The notes beneath the pieces were generated by a model, which worked only from the letters and a program-made list of their open reading frames with translations, did not search any database and was not told where the DNA came from. From positions 17,378,682 through 17,442,681 of the forward strand of contig CM076656.1 of the NCBI GenBank assembly GCA_038496675.1: a stretch of 64,000 nucleotides of DNA. The letters are read 5' to 3'. Of the stretch, positions 53,569-64,000 are shown in pieces. Each line of letters starts with the position of its first letter. Positions within the stretch are counted from its first letter, which is position 1. The DNA comes from Rachycentron canadum. Lineage: Eukaryota > Chordata > Actinopteri > Carangiformes > Rachycentridae. Made by a program: the position numbers and the translations under genes.

Positions 53569-56500
53569 CTGCAGGGGAGGAGAAACCAGAGAGAAGGAAA
53601 TGGAGGTTCAAAACAGGAGAGAAGAAAGTTAAAAAGGAGCCACATGCACAGATAAGGACAAATTCAAATGAAGAAACATACAAGTAAGTGGCCTTTACTA
53701 TCCAGCCTGGAAGAAGACTGGAACAGGCCTGACATTACACTGACTTACCAGAGAGGGCCTCGCCTCTCTGCAGCACCTCCTCTATGTTGGCCACCATGAT
53801 CCTCTGCACGTCCTGAAGCTCTGTGTTGATGCTGCCCAGATTCCGCCTCGCTCGACTGTCAATGTAGGACTTCTTGGTTTTTTGGATGTAGGTGTCTGAT
53901 AAGGACGAGACATCCAAAGTAAAAGCAGTTGAAGGTACCTGAGGGATGTTTTCTTAAAATTGTTTACTTCTAAATTAGTTGTGAAGATGGTGTCTGCATG
54001 ACTGCATCTTCACTAGTAAAATAAAGTGACATTAGTAACTAAAGGTGAAGATCATCCATTTTATTCCACTGATTTTCCATGGAACTCAAGTGACGTTGTT
54101 TTTTCAAGGCATTGTTGCACCAGGTGAGACTTTCAACTGTAAATCTGATGTAGTTGAGGCTCTAGAGAATTTGTCAAAGAGGCTGACAAAGAAGGGATAC
54201 ATTGGTGGGACAGAAGGTTTTGCCCACAGCAACATGTCAACAGTTGCAGTGTTGAGTTGCATTGTGGGGAATGCAGACTCAGGTTTTCACAAGGAAGAAT
54301 AATGCATGATACAAAATAGATCAGGGGTTTTCAAAGTGTGGGAAGGCAAGCCTCTCCTCAGAGAACATAAAAACAGCTGTTTTCTGCTTGTCCCAGACTG
54401 TCTCCACTGCAGGGGCAAAAAAAAGTTATTTTTCAGTTTATTTCTTCTCACATAGCACCTACCCTCAAATTCCCTGGCACCCACCCCCAAGGAGCCTTTC
54501 CCTAACAACTCCTAAAATGGATGATGGCTTGGCTGCATCCATTTATTTTACATAACTGACCATTATGAGGCTGACAACCTTAGAAGAGGGCTAAAAATCG
54601 ATGCTGAATTGGTGATGTACTCTTTTAAGCAGGTCAGGTTTGCGGCCAGATATGATTAATCCACATTATAAAAAGTTTTTTTTTTTTTTTTTTAGATAAA
54701 GCCATTTTTTTATGTTACCTTACATGAGAAGAATCTCAATGAGATGCACACAGTGTGGTATTGAGATCCCAAATTTGTAGAACGAGAGAACACTGGCATC
54801 CGATTGGGAACTGGTGTTGGCAGATACCCTCAGTTTACCCTAACACCTCAATGCAAATATACTTATTATACAGCATCCTAATGGACACCAATACATTTGA
54901 ATACACATTTGAAACAAACGAGAAGCAGATATTTTAATCTATAATCAATGGGACAGGCATTGATTTGAACATTAGTAATGAGAAAAAATCCTACATGCTT
55001 AACATATTTAGGGTTGACAGCAGTGATTTAATTCAGTTCTAGCTCCATTTTGTTCTCACCAAATTCAATGAAGGAGTAAGGCCGGGACACTGTGGGGACC
55101 TTCTTTCCATGTTGCTCATGAAACTCTGCCTGCAGGTCTTCGAGGTAAGCAAAGGCCAACTTCTTGGGAAAGCTGGCTTCACACAGCACAAGGTAGCACA
55201 CACCTTTCTCGATGAAATAGCTGCAGAAAGGACCAAGAGACTGATCAGAGCTAAAGCACGCACGATTCTGCCATAATTACTCTAAAACTATCACTGGGAA
55301 ACAAGTGGTTAGGTTGTTTAGATTTACGATGGTGCAGTTACTCAGTAACTTTGGCCACAATTTCATACTCACTGAAATGACATGGACCCAGCCTCTAAAG
55401 TACAGCGCGTGGGACTCTGATCATTGAGTTTCCTGAAGAGCTGCTTAGCTTGACTCTGATACTGCTGAAGATCCCGACCCAACTGAAGAGAAGAGAAACA
55501 ACAGCGGTTACCACACATCTCAAACAGACAAAAGGTGTTTTATCAGAGCAAGAAACTGACTTTTGTGCACCACAATGGCAGGAAGTTGATCAGCAACTTG
55601 ACTGTTTAACCAGCAGAAGAGATACAATACAACAATATAAGTGTGGTAATTTGTTTAGGTTTTTGACAAGACAGACACAAATCTTACTGTTTTCCTTGCT
55701 GGGGAATGAATTTCTTGCCCTGCATCATGCTGAAAATAAACAACTAATGTGACAGACTACAGACAGACTCAGCAGTGTGATGCTACATCTGAGCCTGAAG
55801 GCAACAAATGGCCGCTCTGGCTGTGTGGTAAAATGTTTACAGTCAGCTTTATTTGCCTGATGGATGGTTTTCATTTCTCTGGTGTTGTCACCTCCACCAA
55901 AAAACACTCTTTACTGCCACACCATAACATCACAGAAACACATATGATGCTGAAGCACAGAGCAGAGAAATAACAACAAACCTTTTCACTTCCCTTTTTG
56001 AAAGCAAACAAGAGAGTGAGGGAAGAAATGTTAGACTCCTGTTAAGTCATGCTCATTAATGCAACATATTAAAACAACATAACAAGTTAAGAATGGCATC
56101 CAGTTCAACAACAGCAAGACACATCATTTAAATAAAAAAATCAATTAGTAGTATATGTTTGACTGATACTGGATTTGAAGATTTGAAGACCAATAATGAG
56201 TTTTTAAAAATGTCTTTATCAAACATTTTCTGAGCCTAAGACATGGACTGAGCAGGATATGTAAGTAGTGCTCTCTGGTGGACAAACTATGTAATAACCA
56301 GCAGCCTTTCCCAATCACCTTAAACAAATATCTGCCATTTCTCTGGGGATATTTCTTGTGACTCACCAGCCAACATATATGGTAATATGATACCTATTTG
56401 ATCAGATGCTCCTGGCTTTGTTTAGCCAGCAAACCTGCTCACTGACTGGTACAATAAACAGACGGGTCTAATTGTGGACTGCAGGTTCGTCAGGTTTATG

Positions 56501-56976
56501 AACAGCTAAACTGAGCCGAGTTCAGCCTCGGTAAGAAGCTGCAGCAGATTCAAGTGCAATGTTGAAATGAGTTGAAGCAGATGAGCGTGAACGGGGTCAG
56601 AGCTGAAACACGGTGAGTCTGGTCTCTGATGAATGAGTCAGTGGCTTTACAGTTTACAGATACACAGGCCTCCGTTTACCACCCGCTCAGATACTGTGCG
56701 GCCGGATTAAGTTTCTCACAACAGCCCTCGAGTCCTCCAGGACCCACATCTGGAGGAAAACCCCTGCTGTGGGTCCGGGTGAGTCACAGCTGGCCAGCTA
56801 GGTTAGGGGTAGCTAACGTGTCCCTGTAGCATGTGAACATCCCAGAGAGGTTTACAACAGGCAGCTAGCGACCACAGAGGCGAAATAGCTGAAATGTGAA
56901 CCTGCTCGTCCTCCTGCATTGAAGCGGCCAGCGGCAGCCCGTCCGCCAGCCGGGCGATCATCGTCAGCAGCACCAT
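53414..56976 (-). CDS. sec22b: Vesicle-trafficking R-SNARE Sec22b, complete in five exons
   Basis: ER-Golgi R-SNARE that pairs with syntaxin-5 or syntaxin-18 complexes in COPII/COPI transport. The five exons join into 648 nt (215 residues, the same length as human SEC22B). An N-terminal longin domain (about 1-126) starts [19 protein letters not shown]; the SNARE motif about 130-195 contains [20 protein letters not shown], with the zero-layer arginine in LQRGEAL; the C-terminal anchor ends YVRFWWL. Substitutions against human are few, so identity is secure. It lies 11 kb upstream of notch2 in the same direction, as in human. Confidence 0.97.
53749..53895 (-). CDS. sec22b: sec22b exon 4
   Basis: Residues 116-164, [19 protein letters not shown] to LQRGEALS: the linker and the first half of the SNARE helix, including the ionic-layer arginine. 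Confidence 0.96.
54045..54302 (+). pseudogene. Possible mariner-type transposase relic in sec22b intron 3
   Basis: An 85-codon plus-strand frame contains [16 protein letters not shown], then [12 protein letters not shown] and FAHSNMS. This loosely follows the mariner block order F-F-D-x-x-G-I-V, P-G-Q-T-V-N, V-L-x-x-L and H-D-N-A. Key catalytic aspartates are not seen, so it is at most a decayed fragment. Antisense to sec22b. Confidence 0.3.
55060..55220 (-). CDS. sec22b: sec22b exon 3
   Basis: Residues 62-115, [20 protein letters not shown] to RPYSFIEF, the core strands of the longin fold, with [11 protein letters not shown]. Confidence 0.95.
55373..55482 (-). CDS. sec22b: sec22b exon 2
   Basis: Residues 26-61, [20 protein letters not shown] to GSMSF, part of the longin domain; phase 0 in, phase 2 out. 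Human has serine where this has the first leucine. Confidence 0.95.
56902..56976 (-). CDS. sec22b: sec22b exon 1
   Basis: Residues 1-25, [20 protein letters not shown] then QEDEQ. The ATG lies in a CpG-rich segment. The donor CAG|GTTCAC is weak, but reading on meets a stop and exon 2 begins in the correct phase. Confidence 0.93.
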
Positions 56977-57180
56977 CTCTCCGCCGTCCTCGGGTGTTTC
57001 TCCACCGCCCAGCGACTGTTACAGGTGACTCGGCCCCAGTGTTTGCCAACGCCGTAAACTGACAACACCGCAGGACTGACGGCGCTGAGCTGGCCGGAAA
57101 CGCTAGAGCTTTTTTTTTTTCTTTTGAGCGTCACAGTTAATTCCTTCCGTCCGTCACGGAAACAAGCGACAACACAGAAA
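56977..57180 (-). promoter_or_regulatory. sec22b: sec22b 5' flank: CpG-rich promoter and 5' UTR
   Basis: High CpG density compared with the surroundings (ccgccgtcctcggg, acgccgtaaactg, ctgacggcgctgag, gccggaaacgc) and no clear TATA box, as expected for a housekeeping trafficking gene. The exact start is unknown. Confidence 0.55.
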
Positions 57181-58863
57181 GTTCCGCGTCACTATTTTTT
57201 TTATTTTTTAAATCCTGCGTTTGTGTGTGCATGTTGTTGCAGCCTGCCCATTTGTTGTAAATAGAGTAAATAATATTTAGCCTCATCACCTTTTTAAAGG
57301 CCAAGAATGAACTTCCACGTTTAATACTTTAAATACTTAAATCAGGCTAATTATTTGATAACATTGCACAATAATTACTCGGCAGATTATTGTTCCCTCA
57401 CGTTCTCTTAAGGTCGCACCTTCAGGAAATGTTCTAAGGACGCATCATGTTTTATCAAGATCTTAATCACTGATGCAACTATATCTGTCAAGTGACTGTG
57501 TTGGAATAAAAAGTGGGATAGTTCTCTCTAAAATGTAATGGAGAACAAATTTAAAGTAACAATTAAATATACTCAAGTCACAATATAGAGCAACTGAAAC
57601 TCAACTGAAGATATCAGTATATATATGTATATATATAGTATATTAATATTTACATGTTGGAGATTAACTTGATATTATTACAAATTAATTTACTATAAAA
57701 GTAGAAAGTATTTTTGGGTGCATTATAGTTTTTTAAACAAACCACAATTTAATACATTTGTAAGTTCTTTATTAGTTTGCACAAACAAATGATCAAATCA
57801 TTTTTTTTTAAGCAGCTACAATCTGAAGGGAACATACAATCGTCTCTAGTTCCACAAATACAAACATGTTTTTACTGGCTCTGAGTGGTTTTGTGTGCAA
57901 ACAGAAAATATATCCATCTCTACAAAAAAAGGGCCTCATTTCATTTTTTTTTTTTTTTTTTTAAGGAACAAAGCATAAAAATAAGAAATAAATCAGGGTA
58001 AATCCACAAATGAATCAATGCATTTATTAGTAAGAAATTTATAATACAAAAAAAGATAAAGAAAGATTTTTCATTACATAACACATTTCCCTTTTTTATG
58101 CCATTCAGCGAGTTTACATTAAAATAGAAAAAAAAAAACAACAACAAAAAAAAAACAATCAAAGACTGCATCTCACTACTCTGAGGATTTAATGCTCTCT
58201 TGTAACTACTTGTATGTTTAATTATCCTCTTTTGGAGTGTCTTACACAGTACAAGATAATAACAATAATACTACTGGGTTGTGGCAGATCCAGTTCCCTG
58301 AATGCAGCAAAATTGCTACATGGGCAGTGGAAGTTAGTTATTGTTCATATTACAAATAGTAAGAAGTGTTTACATTAAAGCGTTTGTTAAAGTATTTGTA
58401 TTTTCCTTTTAAAGGGAAAGATAAACTCTTGAAAAATATGTCAATTGAGAATGCCCATAATATATATGACTGTATATTTATCAAAGAAAATTGTAAAACC
58501 CTACGAGACGTTTTTTTTTGCAACAGTAGAGTGCCCTGTAAGTTACAAGATGTTTAAAAGCTAAAACATTAAATTGCTATATAATTCAAAGATAATTTTG
58601 GACTGATTTTACAAATGTGCCTCACCCTGAACTGTTTGCTGACTGGACCTGACCTGAACTATTTCCACAAGGCCACGTAAATGTAAATTTACAGTCAAGT
58701 TACAAAATTGAAAATCCTATTCAATTGTAAGGTGTATTGGTGTAAGTGTGAACGTCTGATTCTGAAATGGTGCTTTGTAGCACGACTGGATACTGTGACT
58801 GGATTAATTTGCGCTCTAAATGATATGATGATTATGGGATTTTAAGGATTAAGTGTGAACAAA
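57181..58863 (-). other. npl: Between sec22b promoter and npl stop: likely npl 3' UTR
   Basis: AT-rich, no open frame of interest. Minus-strand AATAAA occurs at 58028-58023 and 57773-57768; either could end the npl transcript. Short T and A runs lie near 57942 and 58130. Confidence 0.4.
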
Positions 58864-59009
58864 TCAGCATTCTGTAAAAAGGCTGTGAAATTTCTTCAGA
58901 AGTTTTGAACCATGATCTGGAGGACATGGCATCACAGGAAGTCGAGGGGGTCCCAGACACAAGCCTGACACCTCATTCATTAGCTGCTTGTTCACTCCCA
59001 GATCAAAGC
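58864..59009 (-). CDS. npl: npl last exon
   Basis: GFDLGVNKQLMNEVSGLCLG and PPRLPVMPCPPD, ending SLFTEC and TGA. The C-terminus differs in sequence and is shorter than human NPL after the PPRLP motif. Confidence 0.92.
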
Positions 59010-62000
59010 CTGTCAATAAAAATACGCAGGCTCAAGGTACAGAAACAGACCATCTATTAATCTCATGGTAAAAATGCCACCACTTACCTAACTTCTTGGC
59101 ATAAGTGAGAAGTTCTTGTATCTTGAACTGTTCATAGAAATTAGAAGATGCAAGATGTCAGGAACCAAAATTAATGCAAAAGAGGGGGTTGGAAACAACA
59201 ACAGGGTGATGCACAGTACCTGTATTTTTCTGGCTTCAAGTAAGTTGTTGTTGTCAAATGCTGTTAAGAGCTTGTTGACATGACATCCCAAATAGTTATA
59301 TGTACTGTGGGCAGAGATATTAATAACAATATTCCATGCAAATAACTGTTAAGCAATGAAAATAAAGAAGATTTTGTATATGCAAGATTATGGACTGACC
59401 TGCCAACTGCTCCATTGGCTCCCAAAGGCAAAGCTGCCAGCAGTTGCTATGGAAAAAAGAAATATAAATAGTTTTAGACTCTTGGTTAGAGTCGCAAAGC
59501 ATAATCAACTACAGCATGAAACTGATGGACCAAAGCAGATGAAGCATAACAGAGAGCTGACCTCATCCACGCCGTAGAGGACTGACCAGTCAGACTGACT
59601 GTAGCTGACACACTGGCCAAAGTCCATCAGGTCACTGCCTGAGAACTTCACCCCACTGAAGGAGGGAATCTTAATCTTAATATCTTCCAACACATCCCTC
59701 GCCAGCACTAAGAGAAAAAAAAAGGACAATGTAACATTCAGTAGGCCTAGGACAAGCTTTTCACTGTGGTTTCCAAAAGCCAATCAGTCATCCAAAGCAC
59801 AAACCATTAACCCCGGTGACAGCTGGAATATGATAATAATAGAAGGGCACGGATGGAGCAACTGAAGTCACTTCACAGAGGTACATCTTCAATGCATCTA
59901 AATCAGGGTGAGAAGGAAAACTAATAACTTTGGTCATAAAAAAAGAGCATGTCCTGGCAATTTCTTGGATTTTGAATGTTTTAAGTACAATGAAGATATG
60001 AATGGAATCATAAGATGGATGTTTTGCAGTACACCCTTTGAATGTGCATTACCTTTCATCTGAAAACATGAACATTTTCCACATTATATACCTGCAGTGC
60101 TGGGCTTGAAGAAAGAGGGGGCAATGACTGCTATCCCATCAGCCCCAATCTTTTCTGCATGGCAGGCCTGGAGGGAGGATGAACACAGTGTGGAAGAACA
60201 ATGAAATTAACATAGCAGATATTTTATACTTGGTGGTATATAACAGGAGATGATCAGGAAGCAGCTTCCAGCTCCTACAGCTCACACCGCCTGAGGAAAG
60301 CTACCAATATCTGTAACTATCCTACACACCCATTCCATCATCTGTTTGGGCTCCTGCCCTCAGGCAGATGCTACAAGGCCTACATCCAGACTGAGAAATG
60401 GCTTTTTTTCCCACAGAGCTGTAGCTGCTTTGAATCAGTCCAACAAGTACTCCCCCACTAACATCTGACCTCACATACACACATATTGTACTGTGCTACC
60501 AAAACAATCCACATAGTTCACAGGGATTCACTCTCAGTGTGTTACTGCTTGGATATTGTGTTCATATCCATAGCGATGACACAATGACAGCTGCTGTAAT
60601 TGATAACCTCACAGGGGCCAATACACTCAGATTCATCTACATTGTTTTTTTATGAAGACATAGCTGATGTTTTTTTATGATAGACACTGCTTATACTGTT
60701 ATATATTGTTTATACTGTGCATACTGCTATACTGGCGTTACAACATTACTACTTTGCAACTTCTCCTAACTGTTTATATAACTGTCTCTTTTGAATTTAT
60801 GAATTACAGTACATTTTATTTATTGTTCTTACAGCATTATTTGGAAGTTAAAAACGTAATCCTGCCCAAGTACAGTGACAATTCTGCAATGACAATATAG
60901 ATAATCAATAACTTGTTTGTTGAATCTGTTCAAAAATAGTGTAAAAGTATAGAAATTAGCACCATTTATTTATCAAGTTTTCCCAAATATTTAACTATTC
61001 TTTTGATGTCAATGTAAAGAATGTGTTGTATCAGATTAAGCTAGAGAAGATTAGATGTTTTCTGAGAGGTTCACCAAGGAACTTTAAGAAAACATGAACA
61101 CCTTTCTAAGCAAGATAAAAACATAATTTAAACCACTGAGTTTCAGATAAATCATTTTGTATGAAGGCACCATCAGTGGGTTTTCACCTGCACACACCCA
61201 TATACACAACATGTGCTTTATTTATTATTTGTTTTTTCCATTTTTAGAGGTCCACGCACTGAGTGAAGGAACCCCATTGTTATAGTAATAGTGTGGCCCG
61301 GGGGATTGTAGGATATAGGTTTATTTGCCTTATTCTGACAAAAATTTTCACATATGGCTTTGTAGCTCAATGACATTAGCTCCTGCCTTTAACTAGGACC
61401 CAGTATTTTGTGGCCACCAACCATACTGTTGCATGCAGCTGTTTTGTTTGTTTTGTTTTTGAACTCTGAACTTCCCCATTACTTATTTTGCATATATATT
61501 TTGCTTATTTGCTTGTTGTATATCTCTGCTATAGGGATGGGAGAAGGAATGGGGGGTGGTGGCAGGCAGTACTTGCATGCAAAAAAAAAAAAAAAAAAGA
61601 AATCAAAGAACCAAGGGACTACATAGAAACAAATGTACAGTGTTTAAGGTAAAACTTGTTAACACATTCATACATTTGTACATGTTTTCCTAATGAAATT
61701 ACATTAACTGTGATGAAAACAAGACTAGGTCAAAATCTATAGCTGGACCACATATTGGTCAATGTGTGAAACTGAGGATGTATTTGAAAACAGTTTTGAA
61801 CAACTGACATAATACACATCATATTCGCAGTTTGCCTAGTATCAGTCATTCTGTCAGTCAGTGAGTGAGTCAGTCAGTGAGTAAGTGAGTGAGTGAGTCA
61901 GTCAGGCCTCCAGCTCTCATCAGACATCTGTTTTACTACATAAACACATCATTAATGACAATATAAAGGGCAATGACTAACCAGTTCTTGGGAATCTTTC

Positions 62001-64000
62001 AGACTCATGCAACCGACGTGCACAATCACCTGATCCATTCTGTGGAGACATGTGCACGTATGAAGGCAAAAGAAATTTCACAAATGGGCAAAATTTCTTT
62101 CCCCCCCCTCCCAACTGCACACATTGGCAAACCTTCAGACGAACAGGGCTGTGTGATGACTTACTTTCCCTTGGCTTTCTGACACCATTCGTTTGCCAGC
62201 GTCTTCCTCTCTGCAACACTGAGAGACATGCTCTCTCCAGTGGTGCCATTCACTGTAAACAAATAAAGCCTTGTCTTATTTCCACAGAATTTTTGACATC
62301 AGCAGATCTTAAAGAAAAGTGAGGAACACAAGCTGACCTGACTATAGTTCTAATGAGTTAGCACTTACATACAAAATCCACAAAGAACAAGCGAAACAAA
62401 GCAAAGCAAAACACAACTAATTGTTTGGTATATGAAATAAAAAGGTGACCTAATCTACACCACCAGACTGTTATGGGTAGCTGAGTGTGTGATACTTACC
62501 ATGACAAAATAATTTCAAGGGTAATGTGCAGTGATGGAGACAATGACAATGACACACATGATGATGCAAATATGATTAGCACAAACATCCTCTGTTGGGT
62601 AAGTTTGCACAGATAAATCTTGCGGGAACCAGTGAGGAAATGAAGTTAAAAACATGAGAAGCTTGGCACCAACTGGGTTGAGTCAATTAGTATCAGCAAA
62701 CAGTGAAATGAACAGTAATCAGAGTCATGTTTGACACACAGGAGTTTCACGCAGTGGTTTCTATGTCAAGGACAGTTATTAACATGGAACAGAAAGCGAT
62801 TGAGACAAAAAACATTCGTGTTTGTCCAGAAAATGTTAAATAAAACTGTGTTAACCACAGAGTAACACATTAAGTATGAATATGAATCACAAACGACACG
62901 TTGTGTCAAAGTTATTTTTTTCCTTTAGCAGGAAAATTAGATGCAAACATTGATGTAGTGTGATGCAATATAAAAACAGCTGTGGGCAATATTAACTGAT
63001 GATGATTGATTATTAACTGTTAAAATGTCTCACGCCTTCCAATGAAAACATGAATTATATAATATGGAATGAAGTAATTCCATATTATATAATCTGATAT
63101 TGTGACAGACTAGGGCTGTCACAATATCAGATTTTCACTACACAATTATTTTGTCCAAAATAATTCACAATAACAATATTAATGTGCAATCAATAGAACC
63201 TTTGAAATAAAGTAAAATAATAAGTCAAATTCAACTTTGTTAATTGTGTTTTGTGTCTCTTCTTTGGCAAATTTATTAGGCTGAAATATGGGTGGGCAAC
63301 AATTATAACAATTTGACTTTATGAGAGTCTGACACACTAATAAACATAAGACCCACAAGGCCTAACGTCTGCCATCAAGATATTATCATCTTAATCAAGA
63401 TGTTATCATGTTGACTGTACAGGTCTTACAAAAGCTACGTCAAACAAGCTACTAATGGTAAAAGCACTGCATTTAACAGTTGCCAGAGTTAACCAACCAC
63501 AATATCAATATTTCTTTATTTAATGTCAGCGTTATCATCATTATTAGTCTTGCGACAGTCCTATATCAGATACATCACCCTGCAGAATCACCACTTTGAG
63601 AAAGTGGAACTGATTCTTTGTTTTTTCTTCTTATTTTGTGAGACAACTTGACTTGATCATTTAAAATTCAAACGCAGAATTGCTGGTAGAGTATATGTGA
63701 TTGAAAACTGACCAACAACCTTTTTTAAAAAACAAAAACAAAACAAAAAACAGACACAAGGGTTGACACAGTTAACAGAGGAAGTATGTCCACCAACCAA
63801 AAAGGACATCAGTGATTCAGAGGGGAATACAGACATTAACGAATATCAAAGGAACAATCCACTTGTTAACTTACCAAATATGCTTTTAACACCTTGCTTC
63901 TCTTTCAAGTAATCAATGTAAGGTCCAATCTCTAATAGGTTGATGTCACTGTTTTGGGAAAATGTAAAATATATATACACACGTATACACACACACACAC
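58864..64000 (-). CDS. npl: N-acetylneuraminate pyruvate lyase, last ten coding exons (5' end outside window)
   Basis: Cytosolic sialic-acid aldolase splitting N-acetylneuraminate into pyruvate and N-acetylmannosamine. The ten exons seen give 283 residues against about 320 in human NPL; the first 30 or so lie beyond the right edge. Active-site marks of the DapA/NAL TIM-barrel family are present: GTTGES (pyruvate carboxylate loop), YYYHIPA with the catalytic tyrosine, and GVKFSGSD with the Schiff-base lysine. The tail LCLGPPRLPV is like mammalian IPMGPPRLPL. It is transcribed toward sec22b, 1.9 kb away. Frame is intact throughout. Confidence 0.93.
59088..59127 (-). CDS. npl: npl micro-exon
   Basis: FKIQELLTYAKKL in 40 nt with acceptor GAACAG and donor GTAAGT. 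It aligns with FCIQRFINFVVKL in human. Confidence 0.9.
59220..59304 (-). CDS. npl: npl exon
   Basis: TYNYLGCHVNKLLTAFDNNN then LLEARKIQ, matching TYNYLGKKTNQMLEAF of human NPL. Confidence 0.93.
59400..59446 (-). CDS. npl: npl exon
   Basis: QLLAALPLGANGAVGS, matching human QLLSALVMGATGAVGS; only 47 nt. Donor GGCAG|GTCAGT. Confidence 0.93.
59562..59707 (-). CDS. npl: npl exon with Schiff-base lysine
   Basis: LARDVLEDIKIKIPSFSGVK, then FSGSDLMDFGQCV and VLYGVDE. The lysine in GVKF forms the Schiff base with pyruvate. Confidence 0.95.
59805..59897 (-). CDS. npl: npl exon with catalytic tyrosine
   Basis: DALKMYLCEVTSVAPSVPFY then YYHIPAVTGVN. The donor is AATG|GTTTGT. An earlier GT after the GGG codon would break the frame, so this later one was chosen; it restores alignment TGVNVLARDVL with human TGVKIRAEELL. 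Confidence 0.9.
60092..60167 (-). CDS. npl: npl exon
   Basis: ACHAEKIGADGIAVIAPSFF then KPSTA, a TIM-barrel strand-helix unit nearly identical to mammalian NPL (IGADGIAVIAP). Confidence 0.94.
60255..60460 (+). pseudogene. 3' coding end of a CR1/L2-type LINE
   Basis: A continuous plus-strand frame reads AASSSYSSHRLRKATNICNY, then HPFHHLFGLLPSGRCYKAYI and QTEKWLFFPQS. The block F-x-L-L-P-S-G-R-x-Y-x, followed about 15 residues later by F-F-P, is the typical C-terminus of fish L2/CR1-like LINEs. A 5'-truncated copy is the likely origin. Confidence 0.6.
61853..61905 (+). repeat. Tetranucleotide GAGT/CAGT repeat
   Basis: About thirteen units of mixed GTCA and GTGA repeats. Confidence 0.85.
61982..62039 (-). 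CDS. npl: npl exon
   Basis: MDQVIVHVGCMSLKDSQEL, matching human LDQVIIHVGALSLKESQEL; 58 nt, phase 2 in and 0 out. Confidence 0.92.
62165..62252 (-). CDS. npl: npl exon with GTTGE motif
   Basis: VNGTTGESMSLSVAERKTLA then NEWCQKAKGK. GTTGE binds the substrate carboxylate in this family. Confidence 0.92.
63055..63133. repeat. Two abutting perfect hairpins
   Basis: First: 16-bp arms at 63055-63070 and 63077-63092 (TTATATAATATGGAAT) with a 6-bp loop. Second: 18-bp arms at 63091-63108 and 63116-63133 (AATCTGATATTGTGACAG) with a 7-bp loop. They share two bases. The right arm of the second is the left end of the MITE at 63111. Confidence 0.95.
63111..63563. mobile_element. MITE with imperfect terminal inverted repeats, about 450 bp
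   Basis: The left end TAGGGCTGTCACAA and the right end TTGCGACAGTCCTA are inverted copies with two mismatches, and TA at each end could be a target-site duplication. The inside is AT-rich and non-coding. The GGGCTGTCAC start followed by caatatcag and ttttcactac is like a widespread fish non-autonomous DNA transposon; superfamily not assigned. Confidence 0.6.
63875..63948 (-). CDS. npl: npl exon (first in window)
   Basis: DINLLEIGPYIDYLKEKQGV then KSIF, aligning with human NPL near residues 25-48. Phase 2 in, so at least one more coding exon lies to the right. The donor is TTTG|GTAAGT. Confidence 0.9.

Larger units (their letters stand above)
60168..61981 (-). other. npl: npl intron, 1.8 kb
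   Basis: No exon between the two flanking exons, which join in phase. Contains the LINE 3' fragment at 60255-60460, an A run at 61580-61598 and a GAGT/CAGT repeat at 61853-61905. Confidence 0.7.
62253..63874 (-). other. npl: npl intron, 1.6 kb, containing a MITE
   Basis: No exon signal. Its right half is taken up by the inverted-repeat element at 63111-63563 and the adjacent hairpins. Confidence 0.7.

Noticed and set aside
59811..59820. Apparent one-base frameshift in npl at the GGG|GTTAAT donor
   Set aside because: A GT seven bases further along (AATG|GTTTGT) restores phase and alignment with human NPL, so no frameshift is needed.

Overview
The window is vertebrate, most likely teleost (percomorph-type fish) nuclear DNA. 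The genes are split into many short exons with GT-AG introns. The proteins are vertebrate orthologues, and the introns carry fish-type dispersed repeats (tRNA-derived SINE relics, CR1/L2-type LINE fragments, MITEs, long dinucleotide and tetranucleotide arrays). One 381-base assembly gap (Ns) sits inside an (AG)n array. No bacterial, plasmid, phage or CRISPR content was seen.

Three protein genes lie head to tail on the minus strand. From high to low coordinate they are npl (N-acetylneuraminate pyruvate lyase; last ten coding exons present, 5' end beyond position 64000), sec22b (complete, 5 coding exons, 215 residues) and notch2 (complete coding sequence, 35 coding exons, 2502 residues, 42078 down to 188; its 3' UTR runs off the left edge). 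All splice sites were placed by hand: every intron is GT-AG and every phase agrees with its neighbour, so each gene reads through without a frameshift. The Notch is called Notch2 because it has 36 EGF repeats (Notch3 has 34), a C-terminus like that of Notch2, and sec22b as upstream neighbour, as in human NOTCH2-SEC22B.

Layout: 1-187 notch2 3' UTR; 188-17449 compact part of notch2 (exons 3-34, including a split exon 4); 17450-28779 intron 2; 28780-28861 exon 2; 28862-42005 intron 1 (LINE relic, SINE relic, gap); 42006-42078 exon 1; 42079-53413 intergenic; 53414-56976 sec22b; 56977-58863 sec22b promoter side and npl 3' side; 58864-63948 npl exons; 63111-63563 a terminal-inverted-repeat element in an npl intron.

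The three genes do not form one pathway. Notch2 is a cell-surface receptor whose freed intracellular domain acts with RBPJ in the nucleus, Sec22b is an ER-Golgi R-SNARE, and Npl is a cytosolic sialic-acid lyase. I found no previously undescribed system. The observations most worth checking are the extra intron in notch2 exon 4, methionine instead of valine at the predicted gamma-secretase S3 site, an upstream ORF overlapping the notch2 start, and the double hairpin at the edge of the npl intronic MITE.
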